The notes: a model not told the origin generated them from the letters alone. A stretch of 64,000 nucleotides of DNA from Tetracentron sinense (GCA_015143295.1 CM026570.1:27163250-27227249); one strand, 5' to 3'; shown: positions 28,961-41,935, numbered from the stretch's first letter. A program made the numbers and translations.

Positions 28961-29237
28961 AATTCACCAGTGGTAGGTTCCTTATCTCACTGAGAAGAGG
29001 AACTTAGAAGAAGAAGAATAATAATAGTATATAAGAGAAACAAAGATAGATAAATTGAGAAGTAATTAATTGCTGCTTTATAATGAAACTTGCCCACTTA
29101 TGTGTAGTAGTTTGGCAAAACTGACTTGCCAATTTAACTAGAAAACTAACTATAACAATGCCAACTTAACCAGGAAACTAGCTATAACAATCACACCCCA
29201 AATTAGGAAGCAAATACTACTAAAATATGAAACTGAT

Positions 29238-31269
29238 TGTTAGACATATATGCCCACGAAAGTCATTCTGGAATTGTATTTATCTACTTAATCAATAAAT
29301 GCATATTTTACATTCACACATTGTCTTCTGCATTGGGTAATACATTAAAAGTATCTCATTGGATGAGACTACTTTGTCCCTTAGGTAACATTGTGGAAAA
29401 ACCATCCAATTGGTTAATGACTAATTGCTAAGGAGATATGGTTTTTCCGGTTCCTTGTAGACCTAAAATTGTTTTAAGTTATTTAGGATGCATCTGGGCA
29501 ATGTATTCCTTCTAACTTACACATTGTTAGTTCCATATGATTGAGTGATGAATTTCAATCACTGAGAGAAGGATCTCTTGACTAAGATGTGGATATAAGT
29601 AAGAAGTACTTATATTGCAACTAAAATGGCTCAGTAGATACCCTTAGAAATATATTGTCTTTATATTTAGGGTAGTTCATTTGACAGATTGTCCTTAACC
29701 TGAGAGGTCGACATCTTCTCTAGTATTTGTCTATGTAGCTTTGATGTGGCCAATCGTCAATGTCCAACACACCGGACTAAATACAGGCTTGTTGGATTAT
29801 GTACACTATATTAGAAGAAGTGTGTGTACGCTCAACAAGGATTCCACTACTCTTATAAAGTAAATAATATTGAGTTGATAATTGTCAAAGCCGGACTTGA
29901 AAAACTCAGCGTTGGTATTTATTAATGAAATGGTTTTATCGAGGAGTTTATTTTCTGTATAAAATAAATGTAATTATGATTATTATTTTTTTTAAAGAAT
30001 TTCTAAACTGTTTTGAAAGTCCAAGTTTGACTAAAAGTATCAAAGAGAATGTGTTCTCAATATAAGCCAGAGATTAAAAGATAGTATTAGATATTGTCCC
30101 GTAAGCTTATAACAATATTGGAAGTAAATGGACGAATCTATAAACAAATCTTGAGATAGAAATACCTGCAAGTAATTCTTTATTTTCTGGGAGTTAATCA
30201 CATCATGTTAATGGACATTAACTGTGATTGGTGGAAGTCCAGAGATATAGATGACATTCTATAATCCTAATGGAGTGATAGGAAAGGTGTTTCCTAGTAA
30301 CAATGCTTTAACCAAAAGGGTGAGTACTTAGTCCCACAACTGGAAATAGGAGGTCCTTTAGATCCCACACACAAGGACTTTCTTAAAGTATTTAATTTAA
30401 TTATTTATTAAATTAATTTATTTATTTCTCTAAGTAATCACTATATGATATAGTTAAGCTCAATAAGGTGAAATCACATTAGATGTGAAAAACCAAATGG
30501 GGATTTTGTAAAAAGATCAAGAGTGACCTAAGGGTTTTCAAAACCCATGATGTGCCGCGTGGGAGTGGGGCCCACCTAGGGTGGGACTCCCACTTCAAGG
30601 AGATTGATCTTAATTAGTTTCTAATAACTAATATTCTTATTGGATAAGGTTAGTTAGTTAATTACTAATTAAAGATTCCCTAATTGTTAGGGATTCCATT
30701 AGTTTGTTACTAATTATTAATTAGTTACTAATTAAGATTCCTTATTGGATAAGGATATGGTTAGTTTGTTACTAATGGATAAGGTTAGTTTCTATTAATG
30801 ATTAAACCTAATTAATTAGGAGAAATCAAGAATAGAAACAACTGAGGAATCCTTATTGGATAAGGATTAGGAGACTTGGGGTTGCAAGCAACCCCAAGAA
30901 ACTCTATTTAAGGGGAGGACGTCCAAGGGTTGGAGTCACTTTTAAAATTCCAGAATTTTCTCTCCCTCTCCTCTCCTCAAAGTTCATGCCCTCCCCGTCT
31001 CTCCCTAGAGTGTACGGTCAGCCCCTCTTCCCCCCTTTCTTGTTCTCTTGTGTTCTAGCTTTTGAATACCAAGAAGAAGATCAAGAAGCCTTCTTGAGGA
31101 TAAAGATTGGATCTTTATTTCAAGATCCTATAGCTGAAAATTTAGAAGGGCCATTAGCTTTCATTAGAGAAAGCTTTAAAGAAAAAGAAGGTTTGTGTGG
31201 ATTGCGAAGGAGACTTGACACTTGTGAAGTTTTGCCGGTTTAGCATTCTATTGTGGAATTGACTTAACA
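29238..31269 (+). mobile_element. Long terminal repeat, family unassigned
   Basis: It begins TGTTAGACATATATGCCCAC and the proposed end is GGAATTGACTTAACA, giving TGTTA...TAACA termini. CTCTATTTAAGGGGAGG near 30901 is a good TATA context and is followed by a CT-rich leader. It sits upstream of the Tat pol remnant in the same orientation and may be its 5' LTR, but no primer site is clear after 31269, so the right boundary and the link are tentative. A related start (TGTTAGACATGATGCCCA) occurs on the minus strand at 51498. Confidence 0.45.
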
Positions 31270-31541
31270 ATTTCAAAGTCGCAAAGGTGATTGTGATTTT
31301 AACTCTCATTGAATAAAATCAATTAGAATCTTAGTCAAATCTTACGATCGATGTATGCCCCCCAAGAACTGTTTTTCTAAAATTAAAAGGAGGCATACTT
31401 TCACTAACATAGAGGAATAAGGATCCTAACATCCATCCCTCCTTCAAAAGCAGCTTTTCCTCAAGCATCAAAAGTAGGAAAGCAAGCCAAAAAAGTAGAG
31501 TCATCTTCCCATGTAGCTTCATCACGAGGAAGACCCTCCCA
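31270..31541. other. Leader between LTR and pol remnant
   Basis: No gag or protease coding sequence is visible here. Pol-like sequence starts shortly after, so the gag-protease part of the element has been lost. Confidence 0.5.
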
Positions 31542-32918
31542 ATGCACCAAAACTTGTGTCATAACACGATTACCCCGTTGAACAAGCCCACAAAAACTCT
31601 CAATGCACCAAATGAAGATCTAATTTGGACTGTAAATACTATTACGGTAGATGAAGACTCCTCTTCAAGAGAGGAAATGATTATGGAAGAACCACCGGAA
31701 GAAACGGAAGTCTGTCCGGCTCCTCCAGAATTTGAAAGAGGAGGTCAAGCAATAGTTGATGATCTTCTTGAAGTTAACCTCGGCTCAGAACAAGACTCAA
31801 GGCCAACATTCATCAGTGCTTCTCTCTCTCAAATAGAAAAAGAAGAATATCTTTGCCTCCTAAAAGAGTACAAGGATGTCTTTGTCTGGAATGGTACAAA
31901 AATTTCTGGCTTAGATCCAAAATTGCAGTCCATCATCTCATAACTCGAGAAGATGGCAGGCCAATCAAGCAAACACAAATACGAGCTCACCCAAAATTGG
32001 TCGCTCAAATTGAAGCTGAGGTAAATAAACTCCTCAAATTTTGGTTTATAAAAGAGATTCAATACCCTACTTGACTTGCCAACATTATTCCTGTAAAGAA
32101 GAAGAACAGACAGATCCGGGTTTGCATAAACTTCCGAGATTTAAATGAAGTCTGCCCTAAGGATGACTTCCCTTTGTCCATCACAGAAATGATGGTCGCT
32201 ACAACCGGTTTCGAAACTTTATCATTCATGGATGGATATTCTGGTTACAACCAAATCAAGATGGCCCCGGAAGATAAAGAGTTTATAGCTTTCTGCACCC
32301 CTAAGGGAGTGTTCTATTAAAAAGTCATGTCATTCGGCCTTAAAAATGTCGGAGCAACCTATCAAAGGGCCATGACCATCATATTTTGAGATATTCTCTA
32401 TGACAAATTCGAGTGTTATGTTGATGACTTAGTTGTCAAAACAAGGCAACGAAACAATCATCTGAATGATCTTCAGGAAATCTTCGACAAGACTGCGACA
32501 GCACCAGCTCAAGATGAACCCGCTCAAATGTGCGTTCAGAGTTGCATCTAAGAAATTCCTATACTTTGTGGTATGCCACAGAGGAATCGAGATTGATCCT
32601 ACTAAGATAAAGGTCATTCGCAATATGCCTCCTTCAAGAAATCTTCGCGAGTTGAAAGAACTTCAGGGTCGACTCACTTACATCCAGAGATTCATCTCCA
32701 ATTTGGCCGAAAGGTGTCAACCGTTTTCCCGGCTGATGAAGAAGGGAATATCATTCCAGTGGGATCAGGTTTGTCAAGATGCCCTCGATAGCATCAAAAC
32801 CTATCCCACAAACCCACTAGTCCTTATGGGTCCTATTAGAGGAAAGCCACTTATCCTCCATATAGTAGATCTCGAAGGATCTCTCGGAGCTCTTCTTGCT
32901 CAGCATAACGATCATTGA
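31542..32918 (+). pseudogene. Tat-type reverse transcriptase remnant
   Basis: An acidic N-terminal stretch leads into EYKDVFVW and SGLDPK, then RVCINFRDLNEVCPKDDFPL, SFMDGYSGYNQIKMAPED, MSFGLKNVGATYQRAM and the catalytic CYVDDLVVKT. After it come MNPLKCAFRVASKKFLYFVV and RFISNLAERCQPFSRLMKKG. The catalytic YVDD is retained, but stops and two frame changes break the reading frame. Confidence 0.88.
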
Positions 32919-32930
32919 AAGAAAAATGTC

Positions 32931-33829
32931 ATGTACTATCTAAGCAAGACTTTGGTTGGAGCAGAATGCAAATATATACTGATAGAGAAAGTATGTCTGA
33001 CCCTCATCTTTGCTTTGAAGAAATTAAGACATTATATGCTCGAGCATTCGGTGAAACTGATATCTAGAGTCAATCCTCTCAAATACATAATGTCCCGCCT
33101 CACTCTTTCAGGCAGAATGGAAAAATGGGTGGTACTCCTATCTAAATTCGAAATCGAATTCGTACTCCAAAAAGCAATGAAAGGGCAAGCCCTTACTGAC
33201 TTCCTTGCAGCACATCTGGTTCCCGCGGACTCACCTTTGGTCACCGACCTCCCTGACGAAGAAGATATGTAGATATGGGTCAAACCAGGTTGAAATATGT
33301 ACTTTGATAGAGCTTCAAGAAGCCCTGATGGAATCAAGCGCATCAACCCGAAGGAGAACAAGTCAGGAGTTGGTATTGTTTTTGTCACACCAGATAATGT
33401 AATACTACTTTATTCCTTTGCACTAATAGAAGGATGTTCAAACAATGAAGCTGAATATGAAGCCATGATAACAAGTCTCGAATTGGCTCTTGAGATTCCT
33501 GTGGATGAGTTAACCATCTATGGGGATTCAGAACTTGTCATCAAACAAGTCTGAGGTGAATATGTCATGTGAAGAGTCAGCCTCCTTTCCTATCAGAAGA
33601 GAGTGGACCAGCTACTTGCTCAAATTCCAAGAAGCAACCTTTTCATGTCCGTAGAGGACTCAATAATCAAGCCGATGTTCTGGCCGGTCTTGCAGCATCT
33701 CTAACTTTACCAACAGACAAGATGTTGACCATCATAGTAGCAGAAAGAAGAACTCTTAAACCCCTTCCAGAGATATATCTCCTAAAAACAGTTTGTTCTG
33801 TGACAATCAAAGAAAAAGACGAAGACTAG
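32931..33829 (+). pseudogene. Tandem RNase H domains (gypsy type, then archaeal type)
   Basis: The first domain has MYYLSKTLVGAECKYILIEK, ALKKLRHYML and KGQALTDFLAAHL. The second has FDRASRSPDG, SGVGIVFVTPDN, CSNNEAEYEAMITSLELALE and IYGDSELVIKQV, followed by VRRGLNNQADVLAGLAASL. A frame change separates the two at about 33270, and a stop follows SELVIKQV near 33552. Confidence 0.85.
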
Positions 33830-33839
33830 TGACAACCCT

Positions 33840-34889
33840 TCATCGATTATTTCCAACATGGTCGATTGCTTGGATACTGCGCCAAACGCGCTGAAGTCCG
33901 TCGAGGCGTCATGAAGTTCGTATGCTGGAAGATACCCTGTTTATATGGTCTTTGGATGGTATCTTAATGAAGTACATCTTAAGAAATGAAATCGAGCAGG
34001 CCATAGAAGAAACTCATGTCGGGATCTACGGTGCTTACCAAGTTGGGCCCAAGCTACAAATGTAGCTGAAAAGATTAGGCTACTACTGGCCTACGATGAT
34101 CACTAATTGTCTCAACTATACAAGAAAATGAAAAGTTTGTCAACTCTATGTTGGTTTCATACTACTCAGTGGCAAACTTCATCTGGACCAACATCATATA
34201 TCGGTTCGGTATTCCAGAAAGCATTATCACGGATAATAGGCAACCTTTTCGAAGTGCCCCTATACACAAGTTGTATGTCAAATTTGGTATCCGAGAAAAC
34301 CATTCCACCTGATACTATGCAATCGCAAATGATCTCGTCGAAGCCTTCAATAAGACTTTGTGCAAAATCCTCAAGAAAGTTATGGACAAAAGCAAACGGG
34401 ATTGGCAAAAACGCCTACCCGAAGCTCTCTGGGCATACAGAACTACTCACCGGACTCCGACACAGGTCACGCTGTATTCCTTGGTCTTCGACGATGAAGC
34501 AGTTCTCCTCCTAAAAATTCAAATTCACTCCCTACAGGTGGTTAATCAGTAGTCTATCACAAAATAAGACACAGTTAAGGTTCGTCTTGCAGAGCTCGAA
34601 ACTCTTGATGAACATTGTCCCTAAGCCCCGACAGAGTTTAGAGATGTATAGACAAAGGCCAACTAATGCTTTCAACAAAAGAATAAGACTAAGGTCTTTC
34701 AAAACAGAAGATTTGGTCTTAATGGTTAGGACTCTAATCATCGTCACTCGTCAAACCAAGGAAATGCTCGAACCAAAGTGGGAAGGGGTCTACGTCATCG
34801 AGAAGGTATATTCCAACGGAGCATACCTATTAATTTCAATTGATGGAGAGCGAATTATCCCTCAAACCAACGCAAGATTCCTCAAGTGA
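33840..34889 (+). pseudogene. Tat-type integrase remnant
   Basis: Zinc-finger-side sequence is badly decayed (33840-34100). The core is recognised from RFGIPESIITDN, DLVEAFNKTLCKILKKVM and DWQKRLPEALWAYRTTHRTP. The C-terminal part ends KWEGVYVIEKVYSNGAYLLI near 34850. Several frame changes are needed. Confidence 0.8.
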
Positions 34890-34912
34890 TATTACTCCTA
34901 GGAATCGAAACG

Positions 34913-35262
34913 CTCACTAGGCCAAAACTTTAAAAGATGATCTAGGCAAAATTCAGTGCACAAAATGACTCGCTAAGTTGAAAACCCTAAGGGGCAGCTT
35001 AGGCAAAAATTAGAGTCAAAATCATGCTCGCTAAGTCGAAAACCCTAAGGGGCGGCTTAGGCAAAAATTAAAGCGACAATGACTCACTAAGTTGAAAACC
35101 CTAAGGGGCGACTTAGACAAAAAAAATTGAGTCAAAATAAAAGGCCCGCTAGGCCAAAACTTCAAAAAGAGGGTCTAGACAAAAATTAGGGCAACAAATA
35201 ACTCGCTAGACTAACACTCCAAGAGTCAGTCTCTCGACAAAATTAGAGCGATTTGACAGGCT
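34913..35262. repeat. Tandem array of 56-62-bp units in the Tat 3' UTR
   Basis: Units start at about 34913, 34969, 35027, 35083, 35145 and 35202 with CTCGCTAAG-like words, then AAAACCCTAAGGGGC-GCTTAG and CAAAAATTAGAG. Six copies are diverged but in register. Arrays between pol and the 3' LTR are a known feature of Tat/Ogre elements. Confidence 0.85.
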
Positions 35263-35290
35263 CCTGAATACGAGCTAAAAATATCACCGT

Positions 35291-35646
35291 GCTTCAAAAG
35301 TCTCCAGAATACAAGACCGAAGTCTAAAACCCTCATAGGTATGAACGGAAACTGCCTATTTGCTATCAAATTGTAAATGAAAGCTTCAAAAGCCCCTAAA
35401 TATAAATCCAAAGTCTAAACCCTTCTAGGCATGAACGAAAATTGCATATTCGCTCTCAAAATGCGAATCAAAGCTTCAAAAGCCCCATACAAGGCCGAAG
35501 TCAAACCCTTGTAGGTATGAACGGAAACTCCCTATTCGCTTTCAAAATGCGAATCAAAGCTTCAAAATCCCCAAAATACAAGGCCGAAGTTAAAATCTTC
35601 CTAGGTATGAATGGAAACTACCTATTCGCTCTCAAAATGCGAATCT
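35291..35646. repeat. Tandem array of 86-92-bp units in the Tat 3' UTR
   Basis: Four units start at 35291, 35383, 35473 and 35559 with GCTTCAAAA, then ATACAAG-CCGAAGT, AGGTATGAACGGAAACT and CTATTCGCT-TCAAAATGCGA. It directly follows the 56-62-bp array and is unrelated to it in sequence. Confidence 0.88.
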
Positions 35647-36008
35647 AAATGCCCCTTCTAAACTACGTTGGGCTTGATCCTATCATGGGTACATAGATAA
35701 CCTGAGAAAATCAACTTGAGTTTAGCTAGTTCTTCTAAAAGAACACTATTCTCCTGGGATATAAAGTCATCGTTATTGCCCCTCAATACGGGTGAAACGA
35801 AGAAAACTGTTACTTGATGCACTAAGAAGAAACTAAAATTCCAATGAAGGACTTTTTGCCATCAAGGGAATGCGCTCACCAGCAGAAGTATATCTGCTAA
35901 TACAATGGACGGATAATGGAGTATCTCCCCCGACCATTGTAAGATTCTGAATGCCCGTTAGATCAAAATCTCAAAAGATGGTCTAAGAAAAAATTAGGGC
36001 ACCAAAAT
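35647..36008 (+). other. Remainder of the Tat 3' UTR
   Basis: Unique-looking sequence up to AAAATACC, where homology to the gag element begins abruptly. No polypurine tract or 3' LTR of the Tat element is present, so its 3' end is cut here. Confidence 0.5.
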
Positions 36009-36918
36009 ACCCGAGAGGGAGTTGCTATACTCCAGGTGGAAACCTGGAAGGAAATTATGAGTAAGGCGAAGATTACTGAGAAATATTTCGAGGAGTCTAT
36101 CCTAAGGAGTGACAGTGGCCTAGTGAGAGGCATGGTTTGAGACTAGTCCAGTGGGTCAGTGCCACTAGAGAGAAGGGTCAGACCTGCCCCATTCTAGACT
36201 ACTATGTCTACACCAGTACAGAGGCTTTCATTTGCACCACAAGTTCCTCACCCTACTCGTACACAAGTGACTCGGTCTGTGCAGCCAGCTTCTTCCACCT
36301 CAGGGCCAGGACCTTGTAGTCATTACGGCCAAAAGCATGCCGGAGAATGTCGAACGTTGGTAGGGGATGCTTTCACTGTGGTCTTCAGGGACACATGATT
36401 AGGGATTGTCCAGGTCGACCGCCTCAAACAGTCCAGCCTATGGGAAGTAGGCTCCATGTTAGACAGGAGTCTCAGCAGGGATCTACTCAGGTCTTGAGGC
36501 CCCCACGACCCACTCAACTGCCTCGACATGCGAATCAGGGTAGAGTCTTTGCCTTAACCGAACAAGGCGCACATGCAGCCAAGGATGTTGTGCAAGGTAC
36601 GCTCATGTCATGTTGTTAAATTATGAATTGCCACTGTTATATGATATTTTGTCTGTGTATATAGCATACTACTTAACATAATACTTGAGAAGTTAACGGA
36701 TTGATGTATTAGTTATTTATAATAGCAAGACACCTTGCTAGTAAGTAAGTATCTAGCCTAGGTGTGGTCGACATGTGATTGATACATCCTTTTGTCATGG
36801 ATGGTGTTGTTAAGCCGTGTGCTCAGTTGAGCAGGATGAAGTGTGAGAAAATATCCCCGCTTGGTTGTGTATCGTCCTAATTTCGAGGATGAAATTTCTA
36901 TAAGGGGGGGGGGGAGGA
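36009..36918 (+). mobile_element. Chromovirus-like element, left internal fragment
   Basis: Homologous to 41331-42229 from the first base (CGAGAG-GAGTTGCTATAC). It holds the gag C-terminus, one intact zinc knuckle CFHCGLQGHMIRDC (C-x2-C-x4-H-x4-C), a scrap of protease (NYELPLLYDILSV in another frame) and the last 20 residues of integrase (VRKYPRLVVYRPNFEDEISI). It ends in a purine tract AAGGGGGGGGGGGAGGA just before the LTR. Reverse transcriptase, RNase H and the integrase core are missing. Confidence 0.8.
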
Positions 36919-39441
36919 TGTAGAACCCCAAAATTCAAGTTCACTGTGCTATGAATAGTGTCAGTGAATAGTGTTCTTATATGGTGTGTGTAAAGGCCTA
37001 CGACCTTCCATTGTGTTCTTGGTATTATGGTGAGTCAAGTGAGGGTTTTAGGTACATGTTTTGAGTCTCAAGAAGAGAGTATAAAGATACACTAAGTGGG
37101 TAAAAGTAAGGATATAAAATACCCTAAGTGCTTAAAGGGTTGTAAGTTAATAGTGCGGTGAATAGTGAGGGGCCTCTCATGTATATTGGTGTGAATTCAA
37201 TGATCACCTAGGTGGGTTACAAACCTATGGGGTAACGAGTCATGAGATGTGAGTAGGGTTTTTGGACCCGAGGGAAAGAGTGTGAAAGCACTCGAAATGT
37301 TCTAAGTGTTAAAAAGGTATGTCTTAGCATATCCTCAACTTTAAGAAGCTCTAGTTTTGTCACCGTTGCTTAGAATCGAGTGATTTTTGAATTTGTAGAA
37401 AGGCATTGGAACGCTCTTTGAGTTTCATGTTTACCATTTTTCTATATTTTGAGTCGGGGATTGAGTTAAAAGTTGGATTTCCAAAACCAGGTCAGCTGAA
37501 AAACAGGATTACTGAAATCCATTTCCAGACCAGTCGTCTTTAGATCCCATTTAGGTAATTAAAAACTTGGAATTAAGATTTTTCTATTAGATACAAAATT
37601 GTTTCCCTTTGAATGATGAATCTAATGCAAGTTGAATCGTCAAAATCCGATAAGTGAGTCAAAAGTAATGGCCAAAATACCAAAGCAGGAAAAATCTGAA
37701 AAGTTTATGTAAAAACTAGGAACGATCGTAGAATAGATACGAACGATCGTAGCTACGAACGATCATAGGGTCCCAAAAACTGGGTAGACTCACTGTAAAA
37801 CCTACGATCGATCGTAGGAAGCCTACGAATGATCGTAGGCACGCGAATCAGCTTCAAAATAGCGGGATTTTATGGTTTCTACCCTCTTGGCCTATAAATA
37901 GGGACCCAAATTGGGAGTTTTGGGTTACACTAACCTAAAGAAAGGGTTTGGGAGAGAAAATGGAGAAATTCTAGGGTTCCAAAGAGGGGTTTTTGTTAGA
38001 GATCAAGAAGGAGCTCAATCCTCACTTCTCAAGCTTCCACGAGCTTGGATCTCACTCTCAAGCGCCATTGGGGCTTGGAGCTTCATCCTCAAGCTCGGGG
38101 TTTCTCTTCTACAGGCTTCCTCAAGATTTTTCAAGCCTTGGATCAAAGAGATTTTATCCCCTAAGGTAACTACGCTTTACTACCTATTTGTCATAAACCA
38201 TATTGTAAATCAAGATAAAAGCATGTGATTTGTGATGTGAGTTACTTTGTGATGCTTCTATGCCTTAGATTAAAGAATGAAAAGCGTGTATTATTATTCA
38301 AAGATAAAAATCATGTTAAAATACATAAGTTTTGAGGAAAATCCAAGAGGAAAACTATATGTTTCAATGAAATGGAATTATGTGGACTATGTGTATATGG
38401 GTAATTGCTATGGATGAAAGGGTGAAATATGGGATATGTGTAAAGTGTTTCTTTTTGTCTACCATGCTACTCACAATTGATTATGCTACTCACAATTGAT
38501 TATTGCTATGGATCGAGATTTTTCATATGTGTATGTGTAAAGCAAGTGAGAATTTAAGTGTGTGTGTGGGAGGATACTAGTGGACTCCACTTCTTGTAGG
38601 GTGGGCATTAGTCATCCGGTCCCAAAGAGAAGCGATATGTGAAAAGATACCAATAGGAAGGTTGGTGAATTCATGTGTATATGTATGTGGACTCTACTCC
38701 TTGCAGGGTATGCATTAGTACTAATGGACTGTACTCCTTGTAGGGTAGACATTAGTCAAGTGCAAGTGTACGCTAGTGGCCTCAACTCCTTGTAGGGTAA
38801 GCATTAATCATGTGCAAGTGTACTCTCCCATAAGAAGATATGTGTAAAAAGCCATGTGAAAACGATAAGTGAAAAGAGTATGTGTTTTGCAAAGTACTAC
38901 ATATGTGTATTTAAAAAGAGGTTTTTTCTTATATGTTTCAGTGCATGTGTATTCTATGAACTGCCTATGTAAAATCATGTGATACTAAGACATATTAGCT
39001 AGTGGTTTATAGACACTGAGTATTCCATGCTCAGCCAAAATTGTTTCTTTGGCAGGTCTTGTTGACGAGTGTGCTCCTGAGCCTTGGATTGAGGAGTACT
39101 TCGAGCCGGAGCCCACCATGGATCATCATCATCAGGATGATAGAGCACTGGATAGGCGGCCCTATTCAAATTATTGGTGAGAGTGGTGAGGGAGAGATTA
39201 CGTTGTATTTTGATGAGTGGGCTTGTCCACTCTTGTTTTGGTTTTATTATTGTACAAACTGGGAATATAGTCATATCTATAGAAAAAAAAATTGAGTTCA
39301 TGCTTCCGCATTGTTTCGCTTCCGCAATTATTTCATTTCCACTATAGTATGCCTTGTACATTTTTCAGAATGGTTTGACAGGTTATGACAGTAGCGTCTA
39401 AAGTCCCACCTAACTCCTAAGGGGAATTTTGGGGTGTTACA
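36919..39441 (+). mobile_element. Shared LTR of the tandem gag element (2523 bp)
   Basis: Starts TGTAGAACCCCAAAATTC and ends GAATTTTGGGGTGTTACA. It is preceded by a polypurine tract and followed by a tRNA primer site, so it serves as 3' LTR of the left unit and 5' LTR of the right unit. It contains a cluster of GATCGATC palindromes (37720-37840), a TATA box CCTATAAATAGGGACCC (about 37891), a four-fold repeat of ACTCCTTGTAGGGT-GCATTAGT (38577-38830), a 19-bp doublet ATGCTACTCACAATTGATT near 38465, and a small hairpin ACTGAGTATTCCATGCTCAG near 39015. Confidence 0.88.
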
Positions 39442-39445
39442 GAGT

Positions 39446-39458
39446 TGGTATCAGAGCC
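39446..39458 (+). promoter_or_regulatory. Primer-binding site, initiator-methionine tRNA
   Basis: TGGTATCAGAGCC, four bases after the LTR end, is complementary to the 3' end of plant initiator tRNA-Met. It marks 36919-39441 as a functional-type 5' LTR. Confidence 0.9.
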
Positions 39459-40705
39459 TAGGTATTAGGTTCTCTAGGGTCACTTAGAGTTCGATAGCAT
39501 GATTAATACAAGGCATTAGGTTTAAGAAAAGAGTGATATTCCAAGTGTAGACTAATCACTTAGTCTTTGTCTATAACAGGTTGATTTCAACCGAAGTTAA
39601 TGTCTATATTCGCTAGAAAAATAAAATAAAATAAAATAAATAATAATAATAATAAACTGAAAAATTATATGCTTATTCTACTATGTGTTGTATTGTTATG
39701 TGGTATTATATGTTATGTGTTGTGTGCATACTATGTGTTATATGCTAAGTGAAAACCTATGCTTGATTAACGGGTTTCCCATTTAGACTCATGAGTTACT
39801 GTGGTACTCAGGCTAGAGTCTGTCCCAGGTATTGGTTGACAAGGGATTGATATGTCCTTTGTCATGCATTGTGTTTTTAGGTTTCTGTAGGGATATATGT
39901 CTTCCGAGTGAAATTATAGTATTCTCTTTCTTCTTACAAGTCTAGTAGATTTAGAGTCGTTACGGAACTAAAGACTTAGGTTTCGATATATATGCTATTA
40001 TGTGTATCCTGGGTAATTTCATATGTTAAAATATGCTTAATGCATTTGTTATCACAAACGAGCACAAGTCGCACATCATGGTATGATGATAATCCATATG
40101 AGTTCACGCATAACCATGACTAGTTGGAACCCTGGAAAAAAAATAATAAATAAATATGTATAATTTTGGACAAGCTCATGGATGTTTGATGCACGTTTCT
40201 AGATACAGATGAACATTAATTTTGCAGCACGTTCTAGACCCAGTGCTCAGTCTAAAATAATGAATAGATTATAAACTCCAGGAATAGTTTTGGTTGCAAA
40301 GTACAAAAACATTCCATACATAGCATGCGCTTCATACATAGCATAAGCATCATGCACATATTATAAGCATCATACACATTTCATATGCATCATGTAGATC
40401 TTAAAAACATCATACATGTCACAAAGTTTCAAAGGATTTTGCTTAAAGAACTCAAATGTATAAACTAATCATTAGTCTCAGTCTTAAGCCGGTTAATGTC
40501 TTAAGTATGTGATCGGTTAGTGTTTTAACCAAGTTTTAAAACGTAGCTTCGCTAGGAAACCAAAGTTTATGCGATACTATTATGTGTATACCTTGATTGT
40601 ATATGGTATGCTTATATAGGCAAGGTATGCTCGTTGAATTGTTATGTTCAAAGAGCTTGGTTTTCCGCTAGACTCACGTCTCGCTATTGTCCTTAGGATT
40701 TGATC

Positions 40706-41935
40706 ATGAGGCGTGGCACCCAAGGTAGAGGGCGTCAGACCCAAGGGAACGGATGAGGTATTCCTATGAGAGATGAGCAACTAGACTTGACTCAGATCCT
40801 TGAGGCTATGACTAGGCTTGCAGATAGGGTTGATACTCCTGTTGCTGCTATACCTACACCTGCACCTCCTCCGATGCATCACACAGCAGGACTTGAGGTA
40901 TTTCGGAGATTGAAGCCTCCTACTTTCTATAGGACTACTGACCCTATGGTTGCAAAGGCTTGGGTCATGCAGTTGGAAAAGACCTTTAGGGTCTTTCACT
41001 GCACGGATGAGCAGAGAGTCGACTGGGCTTCCTTCGTGATGGAACGTGAAGCCGAGCATTGGTGGAGGTCTGTACTGAGGCAGAGGGATGCTGCCAGGGC
41101 AGGGACACCATGGATATGGGAAGATTTCCTTGATGCTTTTTACAAGCAGTATTTCCCCAGGTTCGTGAGGGAGCAGAAGGAGAGGGAGTTCATGTTCTTG
41201 GAACAGGGAGAGATGAGCGTGGTCGAGTACGAGGCCAAGTTCGGCGGAGTCGCGAGGTTTGCTCCACATCTGGTCTTATCCGAGGGCATGCGAGTCAGAA
41301 AGTTAGAACGAGGCTTGAGACCTTCCATTCGAGAGCGAGTTGCTATACTATAGGTGAAAACCTGGAAGGAAATTGTGAGTAAGGCGAAGATTGCTAAGGA
41401 ACATTTCGATGAGTCTCTCCTGAGGAGTGACAGTGGCCTAGTGAGAGGCATGGTTCGAGGCCAGTCCAGTGGGCCAGTGCCACCATTGAGAAGGGTCAGA
41501 TTGCCCCATACCAGACTACTATGTCTGCACCAGTACAGAGGCTTTCATTTGCACCACAGGTTCCTCGCCCTACTCCTACACAAGTGACTCGGTTTGTGCA
41601 ACCCGCTTCTTCCACCTCAGGGCCAGGACCTTGTAGTCATTGCGAACAAAAGCATGCCAGAGAATGTTGAAAGCTGGTAGGGGTGCTTTCACTATGGTCT
41701 TCAGGGACACATGATTAGGGATTGTCTAGGTCGACCGCCTCAAACAGTCCAGCCTATGGGAAACAGGCTCCTGGTTAGACAAGAGTCTCAACAGGGATCT
41801 ACTAAGGTCTCGAGGCCCCCACGACCCACTCAGCTACCTCGACAGGTGAATCAGGGTAGAGTCTTTGCCTTAACCGAACAAGGCGCACATGCACCCGAGG
41901 ATGTTGTGCAAGATACGCTCACGCCATGTTGTTAA
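40706..41935 (+). pseudogene. Chromovirus gag polyprotein, broken
   Basis: The presumed start ATG is at 40706 (MRRGTQGRGRQTQG), but a TGA follows 16 codons in, so the open part begins at 40766. The capsid part is intact: GLEVFRRLKPPTFYRTTDPM, AKAWVMQLEKTFRVF, REAEHWWRSVLRQRD, WEDFLDAFYKQYFPRFVREQ and EYEAKFGGVARFAPHL (retrotransposon gag domain). A TAG near 41351 and a frame change near 41470 precede the zinc-knuckle region. There the knuckle reads CFHYGLQGHMIRDC, losing a cysteine that the left copy keeps. Gag packages the RNA of the retroelement; this copy can no longer encode a whole protein. Confidence 0.85.

Larger units (their letters stand above)
31542..34890 (+). mobile_element. Ty3/gypsy Tat-lineage pol remnant
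   Basis: Domains in order are reverse transcriptase (31840-32620), gypsy RNase H (32930-33270), a second archaeal-type RNase H (33297-33830) and integrase (33840-34890). Two RNase H domains in tandem are diagnostic of the plant Tat/Ogre lineage. The translation needs several frame changes and contains in-frame stops (for example near 31941, 32318 and 32386). No gag is present. It runs in the same orientation as the LTR at 29238. Confidence 0.88.

Noticed and set aside
28537-28993. Small overlapping open frames in the 160-bp duplicated segment
   Set aside because: They recur in both copies without conserved protein features; better explained as a non-coding repeat.
35442-35648. Open frame over the 86-92-bp array
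   Set aside because: The frame arises from tandem repetition with unit lengths not divisible by three; no sign of coding.
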